A DNA stretch of 64,000 nucleotides from Prorocentrum cordatum (GCA_963575745.1 CAUYUJ010003018.1:1-64000); one strand, 5' to 3'. Positions 9,065 to 19,343 are shown, numbered from the stretch's first letter. The notes: a model not told the origin generated them from the letters alone. A program made the numbers and translations.

Positions 9065-9158
9065 GTCGTCCTCCCCTTCCTTCTCCTGGCGCATCTCGTC
9101 CTCCTGCGGCACGGCGCAGGAGGACTAGCTGAGCCAAGAGAAGGAAGGGGAGGACGAC
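9065..9158. repeat. 45-bp-arm inverted repeat
   Basis: Left arm 9065-9109 and right arm 9114-9158 are complementary at 40 of 45 positions with a 4-base loop. The arms start GTCGTCCTCCCCTTCC. Likely a fold-back insertion. The flanks show no clear target duplication. Confidence 0.85.
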
Positions 9159-9438
9159 AACAGCTACACATCCACAGGGTATTGATTGGAATTGGCCAGA
9201 GTATAACATCCGACGTTCGAGAGATGCCGTCGCCCCGGCGCCACCGCCCAGCCCCGCGTAGGGCCGTCTCCCTGGAACGACACAGGCGCGGTCTCCAGTC
9301 TCCAGCCCTGCACCGCGCGGTCGTCCCCTGCGGTCCCCGTCGGCGGGGCCGCGGCCGTGGGCGGCCACGTAGCTGCAGAGGCGCCGCCGACTGGTGCTCT
9401 GGGCCAAACAGGCAGCACAGGCCGCCAGGATCGGGTGT

Positions 9439-9600
9439 ACGCGCAGAGGGGGGGCAGGGGGAGGGGGGAAGGCTCCTTAGAAACACCCGTGCTGCTTAGA
9501 GGGCGCGGGCCGTATCTATAGATGTAATGCAGGCCGGCGCCTTCTGAGAAGCAGCCTCCTTCTACTAAGCTTGCCCCCCTCCCCATACCCCCTTGTGCGC
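9439..9600. mobile_element. Dispersed repeat P, copy 1
   Basis: Shares with 18768-18925 the order: GCAGAGGG start, G-run, GAAGGCT, GGCGCGGGC, GCGCCTTCTGAGAAGCAGCC, CTCCTTCT, C-run, then CCCCTTGTGCGCGCC. The parts around GAAGGC and CCTTCTGAGAAGC are mutually complementary, giving a fold-back. Non-coding. Confidence 0.6.
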
Positions 9601-10259
9601 GCCGCCAAGGGGTGATGACTACGGTGTGGTGGATCTCATGGCCAGGGCCATGATATCTCCCTGGACTTTATGGTCCCTTGTTCCGATTTCAGTGCGTCCC
9701 TTCCCCCCCCAGCCGCACACATGCCTCTGGCCATGATTTGCGAAGACCCGTCTGGGGCGTGCCCCTCCTGGACGCCCCCCAGATGAGGCAGAGGGGTCAT
9801 GAGAGAGACGCGTGCCTGGAGTTTTTGTTGTTACCGTTTACAGGCTCTCGGGGGGGCTCTTCCAGGGGCTTGGGAAAGTAAGAACGAAGAGGCTCAGGAT
9901 GAACAGCTGGTCCTGGGGTAAAGTCGTGGGGTCCATGACCCGTGTTCCTCAGGAGCCGCTTCTTTCCAGCCGAATGGGGCAGGAATCATGAGAAGACGGG
10001 CGAGCGAAACGACGAGGAAAGGATGGCACGAGGTGAGCGAACCAATCGAATACCGTCGCCGAAAGCGACGGTGGAAGCCTCGTTCTCCCCCCTCCATCCA
10101 TCTTCTTGACAATGCGACCTTCGCCTGCTTCGGCAAAGGCATAGTCTTCGGACGAATGGTGGCTGCTACGTTCGGCCCCGTGCTTCCAGGAGGTGAGCTA
10201 GCGTGGTGTGAAATGCCCTGTTGGCCCTTGCGCTTTGCACGGCAAGGGGGGTGTTCTCA
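9601..10259. other. Unique spacer
   Basis: No supported gene. Reading frames on both strands lack consistent codon bias or recognisable motifs. Confidence 0.3.
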
Positions 10260-10370
10260 GATAGTGTAACGTACGTCGATGGGCAGGACTGCGAGGTCAA
10301 GCGCGTGCTGGCGCTCGCTGACGACTACGCCTTCAAAGTGGTTGCTCTCATGCTCTCTCCCATGACGCTT
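10260..10370 (+). CDS. Exon-like segment, unknown product
   Basis: The frame reads TYVDGQDCEVKRVLALADDY followed by AFK, with mostly G or C third positions and a composition unlike the nearby repeats. A possible acceptor is TTCTCAG just before it, or GGGCAG at 10284. A GT after AAA (10339) could be a donor. Too short for family assignment. Confidence 0.2.
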
Positions 10371-10552
10371 TCTCAGCCCAGCCCGCCGTCATCAACTTAT
10401 CACTCGTTTGTTGCATAGTTTTGCTTCTTGCAAGTATTGGTCGACGTACATCTGGATGAGGTCATGCGGTCGAACTGACTGACTGTACGGTACTAGATCT
10501 ATACAACAAATGTACCCCGCAGTTGCGGATAAGAGTGAGGGGGCAGGTGCGG

Positions 10553-10690
10553 GGTGGGTCGCAGGTGGGTCGTGGGCGGGTCGCGGGTGGGGCGCGGGGT
10601 GGGTCGCGGGTGGGTCGCGGGCCGGGTCGCGGGCGAGGACGACGACAGCAGCAACAACAACAACAAACAACAAACAACGCAACAACAATC
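10553..10690. repeat. GGGTCGCGGGT minisatellite followed by (CAA)n
   Basis: About ten tandem ~10-bp GGGTCGCGGG units to ~10640, then an AAC/CAA-rich microsatellite (10648-10690). No gene. Confidence 0.8.
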
Positions 10691-10817
10691 CGCACCGCGG
10701 AGCCCCACTTCCCGAGGGTCTCCAGAGCGGGGAAGGCCTCCAGAAGAGGCCCAGGTGGCCCGAGAAGGGCCAAGCACGTCCAACGTTGAGGTGCTCTATC
10801 TTGAGACAGTTGTTGTT

Positions 10818-10912
10818 TTATCTCCCGGCGATAACGGGCGTGCCTGGGGGGGAGGAGGGTGCTTGTCATGTCGCAATTCGCGTTTGCGCCGTCCGGGGAT
10901 GCTTAGGAATTG
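10818..10912. repeat. Dispersed repeat G, partial copy
   Basis: Contains CCGGCGATAACGGGCGTG, a G-run, then ATGTCGCAATTCGCGTTTGCGCC. The same order appears as the left half of the fold-back at 11617-11828 and again at 12915-13090. Confidence 0.5.
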
Positions 10913-11056
10913 GCATCGAGGGTTCGCAGAGGGAGGGGTGTCCCAGAGTGGGGTGAGGGAAGGAAATTAGTTTGACGCTCACGCTTTCTTAATCACGATC
11001 CATGCAGTGCGATTTGTATGTAAACCCATCGCTGCCTCACCCTCACCCTTACGTCT

Positions 11057-11230
11057 CTCTAGGCCTCCTAGATCGGATCGGAGTAAATGGGGTCGAAGGA
11101 TCGCCGATGCATCGACGATGCATCGACGATGCGGCTCGATGTGGAGTCCGATTTCTCCACGCCGACGTCGCTGATGCATCGCCGATGCGGCGCGATCCTC
11201 CGACACCATCTACTCGGACCCCAGGAGACA
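11057..11230. mobile_element. Fold-back element FB, copy 2
   Basis: Arms related to FB copy 1: AATGGGGTCGAAGGATCGCC at the left, GCGCGATCCTCCGACACCAT at the right. The centre is tandem GATGCATCGACGATGC. No coding capacity. Confidence 0.7.
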
Positions 11231-11374
11231 TTTAGTCTCCCGATGGTAAGTCCCAGACGGCGCCTGTGCGAATCGTGACGTGACCAAAAGGGGGGGGGAC
11301 GGGCGGGGGACCAGGGCCAGTCACCAGCCCTGTCGCGATGCATACAAAACTGGGCTCTTACCCCGATCCTCGAG

Positions 11375-11464
11375 GTGCAGCACTACAGCACCTACGGCGA
11401 GCTGTCGAGCGCGGGGGAGGCGTGCTTCCAGGCGCTGGCCGACACCGTCGGGCGCATCCCGCCG
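11375..11464 (+). CDS. Probable internal exon, unknown product
   Basis: The frame reads VQHYSTYGELSSAGEACFQA followed by LADTVGRIPP, with G or C in nearly every third position and a balanced composition that stands out from the repeats around it. CTCGAG immediately before 11375 offers an AG|G acceptor and GTGCGC at 11465 offers a donor. The frame stays open upstream to at least 11340, so the true 5' boundary may lie further left. No neighbouring exon could be linked, and I do not recognise the family. Confidence 0.4.
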
Positions 11465-11518
11465 GTGCGCCCACCCATCTCCTGCCCGCTCGTCCCACGA
11501 GGTGGGAGCCCACAGTTC

Positions 11519-11602
11519 GGGAAAGGAGGAGGAGGAGGAGAAGGAGGAGGAGAAGGAGGAGGAGAAGGAGGATGAGAACGAGGAGGAGGAGGAGGAGGAG
11601 GT
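11519..11602 (+). repeat. (GGA)n purine tract
   Basis: GGAGGA/GAGGAG microsatellite, pure purine on the plus strand. It could form triplex DNA. The Glu- or Arg-rich frames are artefacts. Confidence 0.85.
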
Positions 11603-11616
11603 TGATATCGTTTTTT

Positions 11617-11828
11617 ATCCCCTGGCGATGATGGGCGTGACCAGGGGCGGGGGAGGGAGGGTGGAGGAGAGCGCCAGTTACGTCACGATTCGGGCTGGCG
11701 CTGTCTGGGAATGCCCCAGGCCATGGTTCATTCTCAGACGGCGCTTGCGCGCATCGTGATCTGGCCTGGGGCGGGGGGAGGGTGTGGAGGGGCCGGGGCA
11801 AGTCACGGGCGCTATCGCGAACAATGAA
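11617..11828. mobile_element. Fold-back repeat G, complete copy
   Basis: Left arm 11617-11723 (GCGATGATGGGCGTGACC to CTGTCTGGGAATG) and right arm 11724-11828 (CATTCTCAGACGGCGC to TCACGGGCGCTATCGC) are imperfectly complementary over ~100 bp. A right-arm relative occurs at 11240-11345. Confidence 0.55.
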
Positions 11829-12529
11829 AAGATTTGCTTTTCGATGATCGATCGATCAAGACTCCGTTCTTCGAAGCATCTTGCAGGCACTGGCTCATCG
11901 GCTTCCTTCGTCCTGTCGGTCGTGTGCCCTCTCCCACCCATCTCGGATCGGACGAAAGTCGGGCCTAAGAGAACGTCCACTATATTATGATGCCATGTTT
12001 GTCCACCATTCAGTGGCAAATTGCGGCCCAAACGCTGTTTCTTTATCTGATTCAACACTTGTCGCCTGCAGAACCCGCCAGAACATCATACACTACGTGG
12101 TCCGGCAGCGTTTCTGTGAAGACCCCTGTGCACGCTCCTCGATGCACGGGCGCCCGAAGGCGCTGGGGAGATCGACTACGCGTAAGAGTGATCTTTTGCC
12201 GGATTGACCTCTGGTGCGGGCCCATTGGAGCTCTTCGATCGCCGGACGCAGTGCGATAGTGCGCCTAGCGCGCTTGGGTTTGCCCCCCCCCCCCCCCCAC
12301 CCCACCCCCCCTCCACGCGGCCCCCCGAATGCCGCGCACCAAGAGCCAGTTTTGCCCAGGGTTGCTCCTTGCGTGTTGCCGAGGAGAGCATGGGCTGGTT
12401 CGCTGACCCACGCACCCAAGCTTCCGTCGCTCCCCCGTCCACCCCACCCCCCGCTTCCTTGAAGGGTAACGTCGTGGGGGTTGGGGGGGGGCAGGCTCAT
12501 GGGGGGACGCATGGGCCCCCACTCCCCCA
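11829..12529. other. Mixed spacer with repeat Q copy 1 and a C-run
   Basis: 12045-12125 shares TTCAACA, TTGTCGCCTGCAGAACC, CCAGAACAT and GCGTTTCTGTGAAG with 13523-13607 (repeat Q). A C homopolymer lies at 12283-12310. No supported gene. Confidence 0.5.
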
Positions 12530-12705
12530 TGCATCACCGATAGAGGCGTGCGGATTCGCCATCGGGGGCCCATCGCCGATCTATCGGAGGCGTATCGCCG
12601 ATGCCAGCTCGATGCCTCCCCCCAACCGAGCGACCCCCCCCCCCGACAATGACCATCCCCATGCCCTCCCTAACAATGGCCCTCCCCCTCCCCGCTGAGC
12701 CAGTC
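12530..12705. repeat. Dispersed repeat S, copy 1
   Basis: Carries GTGCGGATTCGCCATCGG, ATCGCCGATCTATCGG, TCGATGCCTCCCCCC and GAGCCAGTCCCCCC in order. The same order occurs at 24468-24640 and 45998-46152. The paired ATCGCCGAT/ATCGGCGAT segments are self-complementary. Confidence 0.6.
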
Positions 12706-13121
12706 CCCCCCAAAACGTTCACCCTTTTCCAACCTACGCAACTCTACATTTCCGATGGCGCATGCCAGGACTGGGTCCTTTTCGGAACTCCAGGTCCGCT
12801 AGGACACGTTGCGGCGGATTGAGAGGAAATTGGCGCAATATGAAGGGATGGTTTGGAAGGGTAATAGGATGTGAGACATGGCGCGAGCCCACCTAGGAGG
12901 CGTTTTCGTTCAGATCCCCGTTGCGATGACGGGCATGACCGAGAGGAGGGAGGTGTCTAGGGGGGCAGTCATGTCACGAATCGCGCCGGCGCCGCCTTGC
13001 AATGCTCGGGTCGGCGAGGATTGTCACGTGACGAGCAGGGGGGAGGGCGCGGGGCGGAGCGGGGCCGGGCACGGGCGGTGGCGCGAGCAATCCAAAACGG
13101 GGCCTAGCTTCCGGACCCCCG
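12706..13121. other. Spacer containing repeat G relative
   Basis: 12915-13090 matches the left and right halves of repeat G (GATGACGGGCATGACC, ATGTCACGAATCGCGCC, GTCACGTGACGAGC, CGGGCACGGGCGGTGGCGCG). Nothing else was recognised. Confidence 0.45.
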
Positions 13122-13262
13122 ACGCCCTCCTCCTCCTCCTCCTCCTTCTCCTCCTCCTCCTCCTCCTCCTCTTCCTCCTCCCTTCCCTCTTCCTCTCCTC
13201 TCTTGCTTCCCTTCTCCGCCTCTCTTCGCTCCTCCTCTTCTCTTCTCTTCTCTTGCCTTTTA
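13122..13262 (+). repeat. CTC/CTT pyrimidine tract
   Basis: Pyrimidine-only microsatellite on the plus strand. It could act as a splice polypyrimidine tract if an exon follows, but none is convincing. Confidence 0.8.
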
Positions 13263-13852
13263 CGTCATCTCTGGGGGGCTGCGATCTGCGGAACTGTCAC
13301 CACTTTCGAGGGCTGCGACCCATTTCCCCGGACCGGCTTCTCATCCTGAGTCGTTCTTTGGCGGCCAGGAGTCCCAGCATGGGGCTCCCAGAGAGTGAAA
13401 ATTGAGCACAAGTATCCGTCCTGATTGTTGCTTGAATCGAGGGGGTCTGGATTGACTGTTCTCGGGGCCAGGAAAATGTCAACTTTAGCACCACCCGGCG
13501 GCCCAGATGCAGTGCACATTTTTGTTTCAACATTCGTCGCCCGCAGAACCTGCCAGGAAATGATAATACACCATGCCTTGTCCTGTGGCGTTTCTGCGAA
13601 GCCTCATGGGACAGGGCCCAGATATCTTGGTGTACAGTCAACCCCCGTAGTCAGGATGGGCAACCTTCCCAAGGGTACCCTGGCATCCTGCCCTCCTTGG
13701 TCCATCCTTGGCCACCTTCGCTGGCCGTGCCCCGCTCGCAAGGCGTCGCAGTGCCCTTCCAGGGCTCCCGCACCCTCGTCGCGCGCCCGTGCTGTTCGGG
13801 TTGGCTGCCGGTCTGCGCGGCCCCCGCGTGGACCCCCCACCCCCGCCCTCAC
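13263..13852. other. Spacer with repeat Q copy 2
   Basis: 13523-13607 is the second Q copy (TTCAACATTCGTCGCC, GCAGAACCTGCCAG, GCGTTTCTGCGAAG). The remaining frames are not distinctive. Confidence 0.45.
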
Positions 13853-14050
13853 CCCCTCCCTCATCCTCCTCCCTCCATCCTCCTCTCCTCCTCCTCCCTC
13901 CTCCTCCTCCCCTCTCCTCCTCCTCCTCCTGCCTCCTCCTCCTCCTTCCTCCCCCTTACCTCCCATTCCCTCCTTCCCCTCCCTCCTCCCTCCTCCCTCC
14001 TCCCTCCTCCCTCCTCCCCTCCGCTGCCTCTCTCTCTTACTCGCCCTACA
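13853..14050 (+). repeat. CCTCCT pyrimidine tract ending in a splice-like acceptor
   Basis: Nearly 200 bases of C and T ending CTCGCCCTACAG, a textbook polypyrimidine tract and AG. The downstream sequence has coding character. Confidence 0.75.
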
Positions 14051-14051
14051 G

Positions 14052-14172
14052 CGGCCTCGTGATCCGCCGTGCACCGCCTTCGGCGTGCGAGGCCCTCGCC
14101 GGCCAGTGCGTTGCGGTGTGCACCTGGCGGGCTCACCTCGCAGGCGCCCGCCGCGGCTCCTCGGGGCTTTGA
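14052..14172 (+). CDS. Possible terminal exon, unknown product
   Basis: After the CTACAG acceptor the frame reads GLVIRRAPPSACEALAGQC, VAVCTWRAHLAG and ends SSGL plus TGA (14170-14172). G/C-ending codons dominate. No upstream exon could be joined with confidence and no family was recognised. GGGCTTCAAG minisatellite units start right after the stop. Confidence 0.35.
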
Positions 14173-14201
14173 GGGGCTTCAAGGGGCTTCAAGGGGCTGT
14201 A

Positions 14202-14370
14202 TCACCACCCACCAAACCACCCCAACCCAACCCGAAGGCTCAGATTTACCCTCGATTTCCAGTGTGGGGGGGGTCGGGAAACATCGAAAAAACACGTGTG
14301 GAACCCTTACCCCCCCCCAACCCGAAATTCGGGTCTTCGGGTTGGGTTGGGGTGTTCTGGTAGGTAGTCA
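14202..14370. mobile_element. MITE-like element M, copy 1
   Basis: About 169 bp with ~36-bp imperfect terminal inverted repeats: CCACCCCAACCCAACCCGAA at the left, its complement at the right ending GGTAGGTAGTCA. It is flanked by CTGTA and CTCTA, four of five bases alike. Other copies lie at 19344-19512 and 32968-33134. No reading frame of its own. The Pro/Gln-rich translations are artefacts. Confidence 0.8.
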
Positions 14371-14547
14371 CTCTAAGGGGCTTCAAGCAGTGGCGAGGCG
14401 TCCTGGCTGGCGTGCAGGGCCACCAGGGAGTGGTCTGGTGGGCTTCCGTGGCTTGCACTTGCACGAGGTGTTCTCAGGACATGTCAGGTTGAGGCCGTCG
14501 TGCTCTCGTGCGTCGGTTTTCTGTTCTGAGGCCATTGTTATCGTTAT

Positions 14548-14687
14548 AGAAGACGCCTACGGCGAATCACCACCGCCCTTGCCTTCTTGGGAAGAGCCTG
14601 TGTGTCAAAACTGCGACTGGAGCTTGGCATAGCTATCGGAGCACGTGCTCCCCGAGTCGGTTTGGAAAGCCTTCGGGGAACACGTGG
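14548..14687 (+). repeat. Dispersed repeat D, copy 3
   Basis: Starts AGAAGACGCCTACGGCG and ends with a perfect 13-bp-arm hairpin: ACGTGCTCCCCGA (14643-14655) against TCGGGGAACACGT (14673-14685). Confidence 0.8.
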
Positions 14688-15180
14688 GTGAGAATGACCG
14701 CAGCGAGGATTTCGATCTGGTCTCACTCACCGATATCGGTGAGCCTCTTTGGACAGTCTTTGGTTTCGCCTAGCACCAGGGGTGGTCATACCATTGGCAG
14801 TTTTTCTGGAGGCCACACAACAGAACAATATTTGTGTTGGACTACTGATGGTCAAAGGGATGTCGTGTCAGACTCTTCGGTGAAGACATTGTTTTGTTCA
14901 GCGCTGTTCCATGAGCGCCTCTGTGGTCGGACGTTTCGGCACATGAGTCGGGCGAGCTATCGGACAAGGTGTTATCCGAGCCGCCGTTGAAATCTGTGGG
15001 GGAACACGTGCGCCTAACCACCGGACAGGACAATGTGTTCCCCGAGTTGGCCTGGAAAGTTTCCAGGGACGGCGTGGGCCAGAGTGAGTCCAAGGAGGAA
15101 GCCGATCTGGTCTCCCTCGCCCATCTGAGGGGCCTTCCTGGACAGGCCTCGGGCTCGCCGAACAGAAAGGGCAGGTAGTT
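14688..15180. repeat. Two diverged copies of a ~140-bp repeat following D
   Basis: 14640-14790 and 15034-15170 share GTTCCCCGAGT, GGAAAG, GATCTGGTCTC, CTC and a GGACAG downstream, so the D tail is duplicated ~390 bp apart. Between them, GAGCTATCGGACAAGG (near 14954) also occurs near 7117. No gene. Confidence 0.5.
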
Positions 15181-15544
15181 TGGGGCCCGGTGGCACTGTC
15201 CAGGGCCGTCTTGGGGTCGTAAGGGGTTTGCGTTTACACGTTTTGGGGGTCGTCTTTTAGAACGCATTTGCCCCCGATCATGGCCACCTCGTCTGATGTT
15301 GAATATATCATTGGCACTTGTCTCCCGAAGCCGCCCAGATCTGTTTCGGGGAATGCTCGTGGGGTAGCTTGTAGCTGCAACTTCTACTTGGCGAGAGCAT
15401 TTCGTGGACGTGCACTGCTTGTGAAGTCTGCTGTATCATGCTCGTCCGTATGTGCATTCGGGCTTGAATTATCTTCAGTCTCGAGCGCGCGATACCACAA
15501 AAACACATGCCACACTCCGTCAAAACAAAAGGCAAACCGATAAT
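15181..15544. other. Unique spacer
   Basis: AT-richer stretch without a supported gene. The ORF at 15268-15543 has no recognisable motif. Confidence 0.3.
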
Positions 15545-16740
15545 TTGGGCCGCTTCGGGGCTTCTTGGGAACCTCTTGGTGGCCGCTCGGGTCGTCCTGG
15601 ACGCTTCTTAGGGGTATAATGGCCAGTCGTGGGCAGTCTTGGAGGCTTCTCGGGCGAGCTCGGAAGCATCTTGGACCCTCTCGGGCAGTCGTGGAGGCCA
15701 TCTTGGACTCTTTTGAGCTGTCTTTGAGGCCATTCTGGGCCACCTTGAGCGAACTTGGAGGCCTCTTGGGACCGTCTTGGAGGCTTTTTCTGCCGTCGTG
15801 AGATCATCTTGGAGGCCTGTGGGGCCATGTTGGGGCGACCTTGGGTGCCTCTTCGGCAGTTTCGGGCTGTCGGAAGGCTGAAAACCAGCACGTGCCAGAA
15901 CGCTTCCAAAAGCCAGAAAGCTAATGATTTTGGCCGCCTCGGGCCTTCCTGGAGGACGTCTTGGAGGCCACTTGGGTCGTTGTGAGGGCCTCATGTGCGC
16001 CTCTTGGGCCGTGTAGGACCGTTTTGGAGGCTTCTTGGGCAGAGTTTAAGGTATATTCGACCCTCTTTAGGTCGTCTTGGAGGCCATCTTGGGCGAACTT
16101 GGAGGCCATGTCGGGCCCACCCCAGCCGTGTTGGAAGCCATTTTGGGCCATGTTGGAGCGGGAAAGGCATAGACGGACAGATTTGGGGGTCCCTTTCGGG
16201 TGGCCCGCGCGCTGGGCCGGAGCCTCAAGGGGGGGGGTTCTGGTTTTCTGTTGAAAATAACCAAAACTAAACACGTCAGGTACCCTTGTGATACGTTGAA
16301 TCAACAGGGGCGGGGGATCGAATGGCTTTCGGTCCGCCCTCTTGTGCGCCTCTTGGGGCCTCCTGGGCGCCTCTTGGGGCCTCCTAGGGGGCCTGTTGGG
16401 GCGGACGGCTTGGATTTTCGCGTTCCCTCTTTTGGGGTCCTTTTGGGGCCGTGTTGGGGTTCTCTTGGGCTGTGTTGGACTGTCTGGGCCGTGCTGAGGA
16501 ATGCCTCTGGGGCCGTCTTGGGGCGATCTTGGGGGCCTCTTGCGCCGTTTGGGAGCGTCGGAAAGCCGAAAAGGCGAGAACGCCAAAATCTTTCAAAAAC
16601 TTGAGAGGCCTCTTGGAGGCCTCTCTGGGTGTCTTGGAGGCCTCTTGGGCCGTCTGGGTGCCATCTTGAGCGTCTAGGAGCGATCGATTGGCGAATCAGG
16701 GCCCTCTTGGACCGTTTTGGCGGCCTTTGGGAGCCTTTGT
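15545..16740. repeat. CTTGG minisatellite array 4 with linkers
   Basis: Longest CTTGG array, interrupted by linkers at ~15862-15925 (GGAAGGCTGAAAACC..CTTCCAAAAGCC) and ~16553-16602 (GGAAAGCCGAAAAGGCG..CTTTCAAAAAC), and by a unique insert around 16140-16330. Open frames in it are artefacts. Confidence 0.8.
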
Positions 16741-17387
16741 TAGGGTTTTTGTCGGAGGACGCGGCAAGCTCCAGGGGCACCGCGAGAAGCCCGAGAAGAT
16801 TTGAGGATTTGGGGTCCGTGCCCTTACGAACTCCTCAGGAGTGACGACTGAAGCTCAGAGGGGTCGTGGAAGGACTTGAGGGCACGCCCATTCCGTGCAC
16901 AGAAGCACGGTGGCGGATCCGAGCATATTGTGGTTCTAAGAGTATCCTGTGGCCCTTAGGAATGCCGGGACGGTCGGTTCAGTTCTGGACGGTTGCCCGG
17001 ACCTCCTTGTCGTATCCCCGTGAGGAACAGCCCAGGCATCCGGCGCCTCGAGAAAATCGTAACGGGGCGCCATCCCTGGGCCTGGGGACAGTCAACAAAA
17101 CGGTACAATACGGCTTAGGATGTAAAACGCCCGGTCCCGGGGAAGTGGACTCGCGACGCCAGAGGCCCGTGTTTTAAACAATCTCGATACGCTGGATGTT
17201 TGGGAACGTTGGGGGGATCAGAGGAGGAAGAGGCACAAAAACCGCCACCCTCGCCTCGTTTTCGCTTTTCTGGGCCTCAGGGGGCGCCCTTGTCACCGCG
17301 CCCGGATTCGCTTCGAATTTCTGGTCAGGGCGCAGGCTGGGAGAGGTCCAGGGAGAAGCGGTATCGGTCCCTTTTGGGCTTCCCAGT
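16741..17387. other. Spacer with an 85-bp dispersed repeat
   Basis: 17283-17371 shares TTGTCACCGC, GGATTCGCTTCG, TTTCTGGTCAGGGCGCA and GCGGTATC with 20016-20103. No gene was recognised in the rest. Confidence 0.45.
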
Positions 17388-17735
17388 TATTTTTTGTTTT
17401 TTTTTTTTTCCCTTTTACTCTTGTTTAATTTCCCAGGGGATGGTTGTCATGGGAATGCGCCGTCTTTTTTACTTTATTTTTTCTTCTTTTTTTTTTTTGT
17501 TTTTTTCTTCTTTTTTTCTTTTTTTTTTTCTTATTTTTTTTTTTTTTATTTTTTTTTTCTTTGCTTTTTTCCCCAATCGCCCATTCATCACAGATATGGG
17601 CCTTTTTGTTGTGTGTTTTGTTGCTATGTTTCTGTTGGTGTGCTTTGTTGTGTGTTGTGTTGCTAATTTGTTGTGTGTGTGTTGTTTTGTTGCTGCTTTT
17701 GCTGCTTTGTGGGTTGCTGTTTGTTTTGCTAGCTC
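17388..17735 (+). repeat. T-rich tract 2 and GT-rich tail
   Basis: T runs to ~17575, then TTGTGTGTTG-like GT-rich DNA to ~17730. Low complexity on the plus strand. Phe-rich frames are artefacts. Confidence 0.8.
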
Positions 17736-18509
17736 CACTCCGCTTGGGAAAGTGCGGGCTCGCCGATTCAAGGTCGGCGTTCCCCCCCCCGAGCGGGTCT
17801 CCCCCTTGACACGTATCCTTCCCTCTTTCCGCGCCCTCCTCGCCTCCTCCCCTCCCCTCCCTCAACTCGCCAGTCGCTGGACCGTCTCAAAGGGTGACTT
17901 GAGTCTGTTGGGCATGCGGGTGGTATTATGTAGCAACCGCCCACGTGCGCGCTGACCTTCTACCCGTTGCCCTTCACACGGGCCCACCAAAGTGGTTCTG
18001 AGTGTGCCGTGGAGGCTGTCGCGAGGTCTGCCGCCCAAGGCTGCCTGCTGATGGAGAGGGTCTCGGATTGCCACAGCGTGCCCGCGGGAGCAAGGTCAAA
18101 GATCCCATCTCGCTTCTCCCCTCTCCCCCTGTCCCGCCCGATTGCCAGGAGCTCCCAGGAACCACCATGATCTCCAGGAGCGCTCAAGCGGCCCTCTTGC
18201 TCCCCTCACCCCTCATCCCCCTCCATCTCTGGAAGCCGTTAGAAATACCGAGAGTTCCTCAGACACATGAGAAATCCTGAGTTTGAGCTGACCTCTCACC
18301 TCCCTTCCTCCCCCACCGCGTGCCTCCTCCAGAAACTTTCGAAGAGCCGCAGATGCCGGCCGAAAACCCGCAGGAGCATCCAGAAGCCTCATGAAGCCTC
18401 CAAGACGATAATTTCTGAGCGCTGCGCCCTGATGTGGTCCAGAGGTGTGATCTCTGCTGCGGCAGGGCATGCACAGGGAGCTGGGTGCTCAACGCAGATC
18501 TGGGGCAGC
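17736..18509. other. Unique spacer
   Basis: I find no repeat family and no frame with convincing coding character. Confidence 0.3.
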
Positions 18510-18515
18510 AGTAAA

Positions 18516-18674
18516 CAAGGGCTCCCAGGAGGGCGCGAAATTATTCGCGCTTCGCGCTTCGCCGTCCTCCTTCCTCCTCCCCCTCCTCCTCGTCCTCCTC
18601 TTCTCCCCCTTGGGGGGCGGCGCGAGAGCGCGAAGTTATTCGCGCTTCGCGAAGCGCGAACTTAGGAGCCCTTG
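18516..18674. mobile_element. MITE element K, copy 1
   Basis: 159 bp bounded by a perfect 10-bp terminal inverted repeat, CAAGGGCTCC (18516-18525) and GGAGCCCTTG (18665-18674). It is flanked by an exact 6-bp target duplication AGTAAA (18510-18515, 18675-18680). Subterminal TTCGCGCTTCGCG repeats and a central pyrimidine stretch CCTCCTCCTCGTCCTCC are shared with copy 2 at 33275. A non-autonomous DNA transposon; the transposase is not in the window. Confidence 0.9.
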
Positions 18675-18767
18675 AGTAAAGGGGGCAAGGCCAGCACGTG
18701 ACATGAAGGGAGCGGCGTCCCGTCGCCCGAACGTGCTGCCTCCCTGGGGAGATCGGATCGGCCCCGC

Positions 18768-18925
18768 GCAGAGGGAGGTCGGGGGGGGGAAGGCTTCTCA
18801 GGAGGACTTGTGCTTCGTAGAAGGCGCGGGCAGTACCTACAGGCGTAAGGCCAGCGCCTTCTGAGAAGCAGCCTCCTTCTAAGAGACCTCCCCCCCCCTC
18901 CCCCTGCCCCCTCGTGCGCGCCACC
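18768..18925. mobile_element. Dispersed repeat P, copy 2
   Basis: Second copy of the P fold-back (see 9439). Here GGCTTCTCAGGAGG at the left faces CCTTCTGAGAAGCAGCC at the right. Confidence 0.6.
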
Positions 18926-19343
18926 AATCGGAGGGTGGGCAGGGGTGTTGGCGGTTCGGTCGACTTAACTGCGTCGCAGTCGGTTGCGTTCGGTCGGTGC
19001 GGTTTCTACGTTTGTGCTGTGTTGTTGCGTCGTTCTAGGCTGCTTGCGGCGTGTCGGTTTCGCTATCGGTGCGAGCGGTTTTTGATTGTGCTGTCCCCGT
19101 GGACGCCTTTGGTACGCCACACCCCGACCGACCACATCTGGACCCCCCCTGACAAATCAGGAGATCCTGGAGGAGAATCAGGGTGGAGAAGGAGGAGAGG
19201 GATGAAGAGGAGGAGAAGGATGGAGAGAAGAAGGAGGAGGAAGAGTGCAGAGTGAAGAGGAAGGGGAGGGGAAGCAGCAGGCTTCGGAGGAAGGGCAGGA
19301 CGAGGAGGAGGGAAGGGAAGACGGAGGAGAATGAGGAGAGAAG
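18926..19343 (+). other. Spacer ending in a GGA-rich tract
   Basis: 18926-19170 is unique with no gene. 19175-19343 is GGA/GAGGA purine-rich low complexity. Confidence 0.5.
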
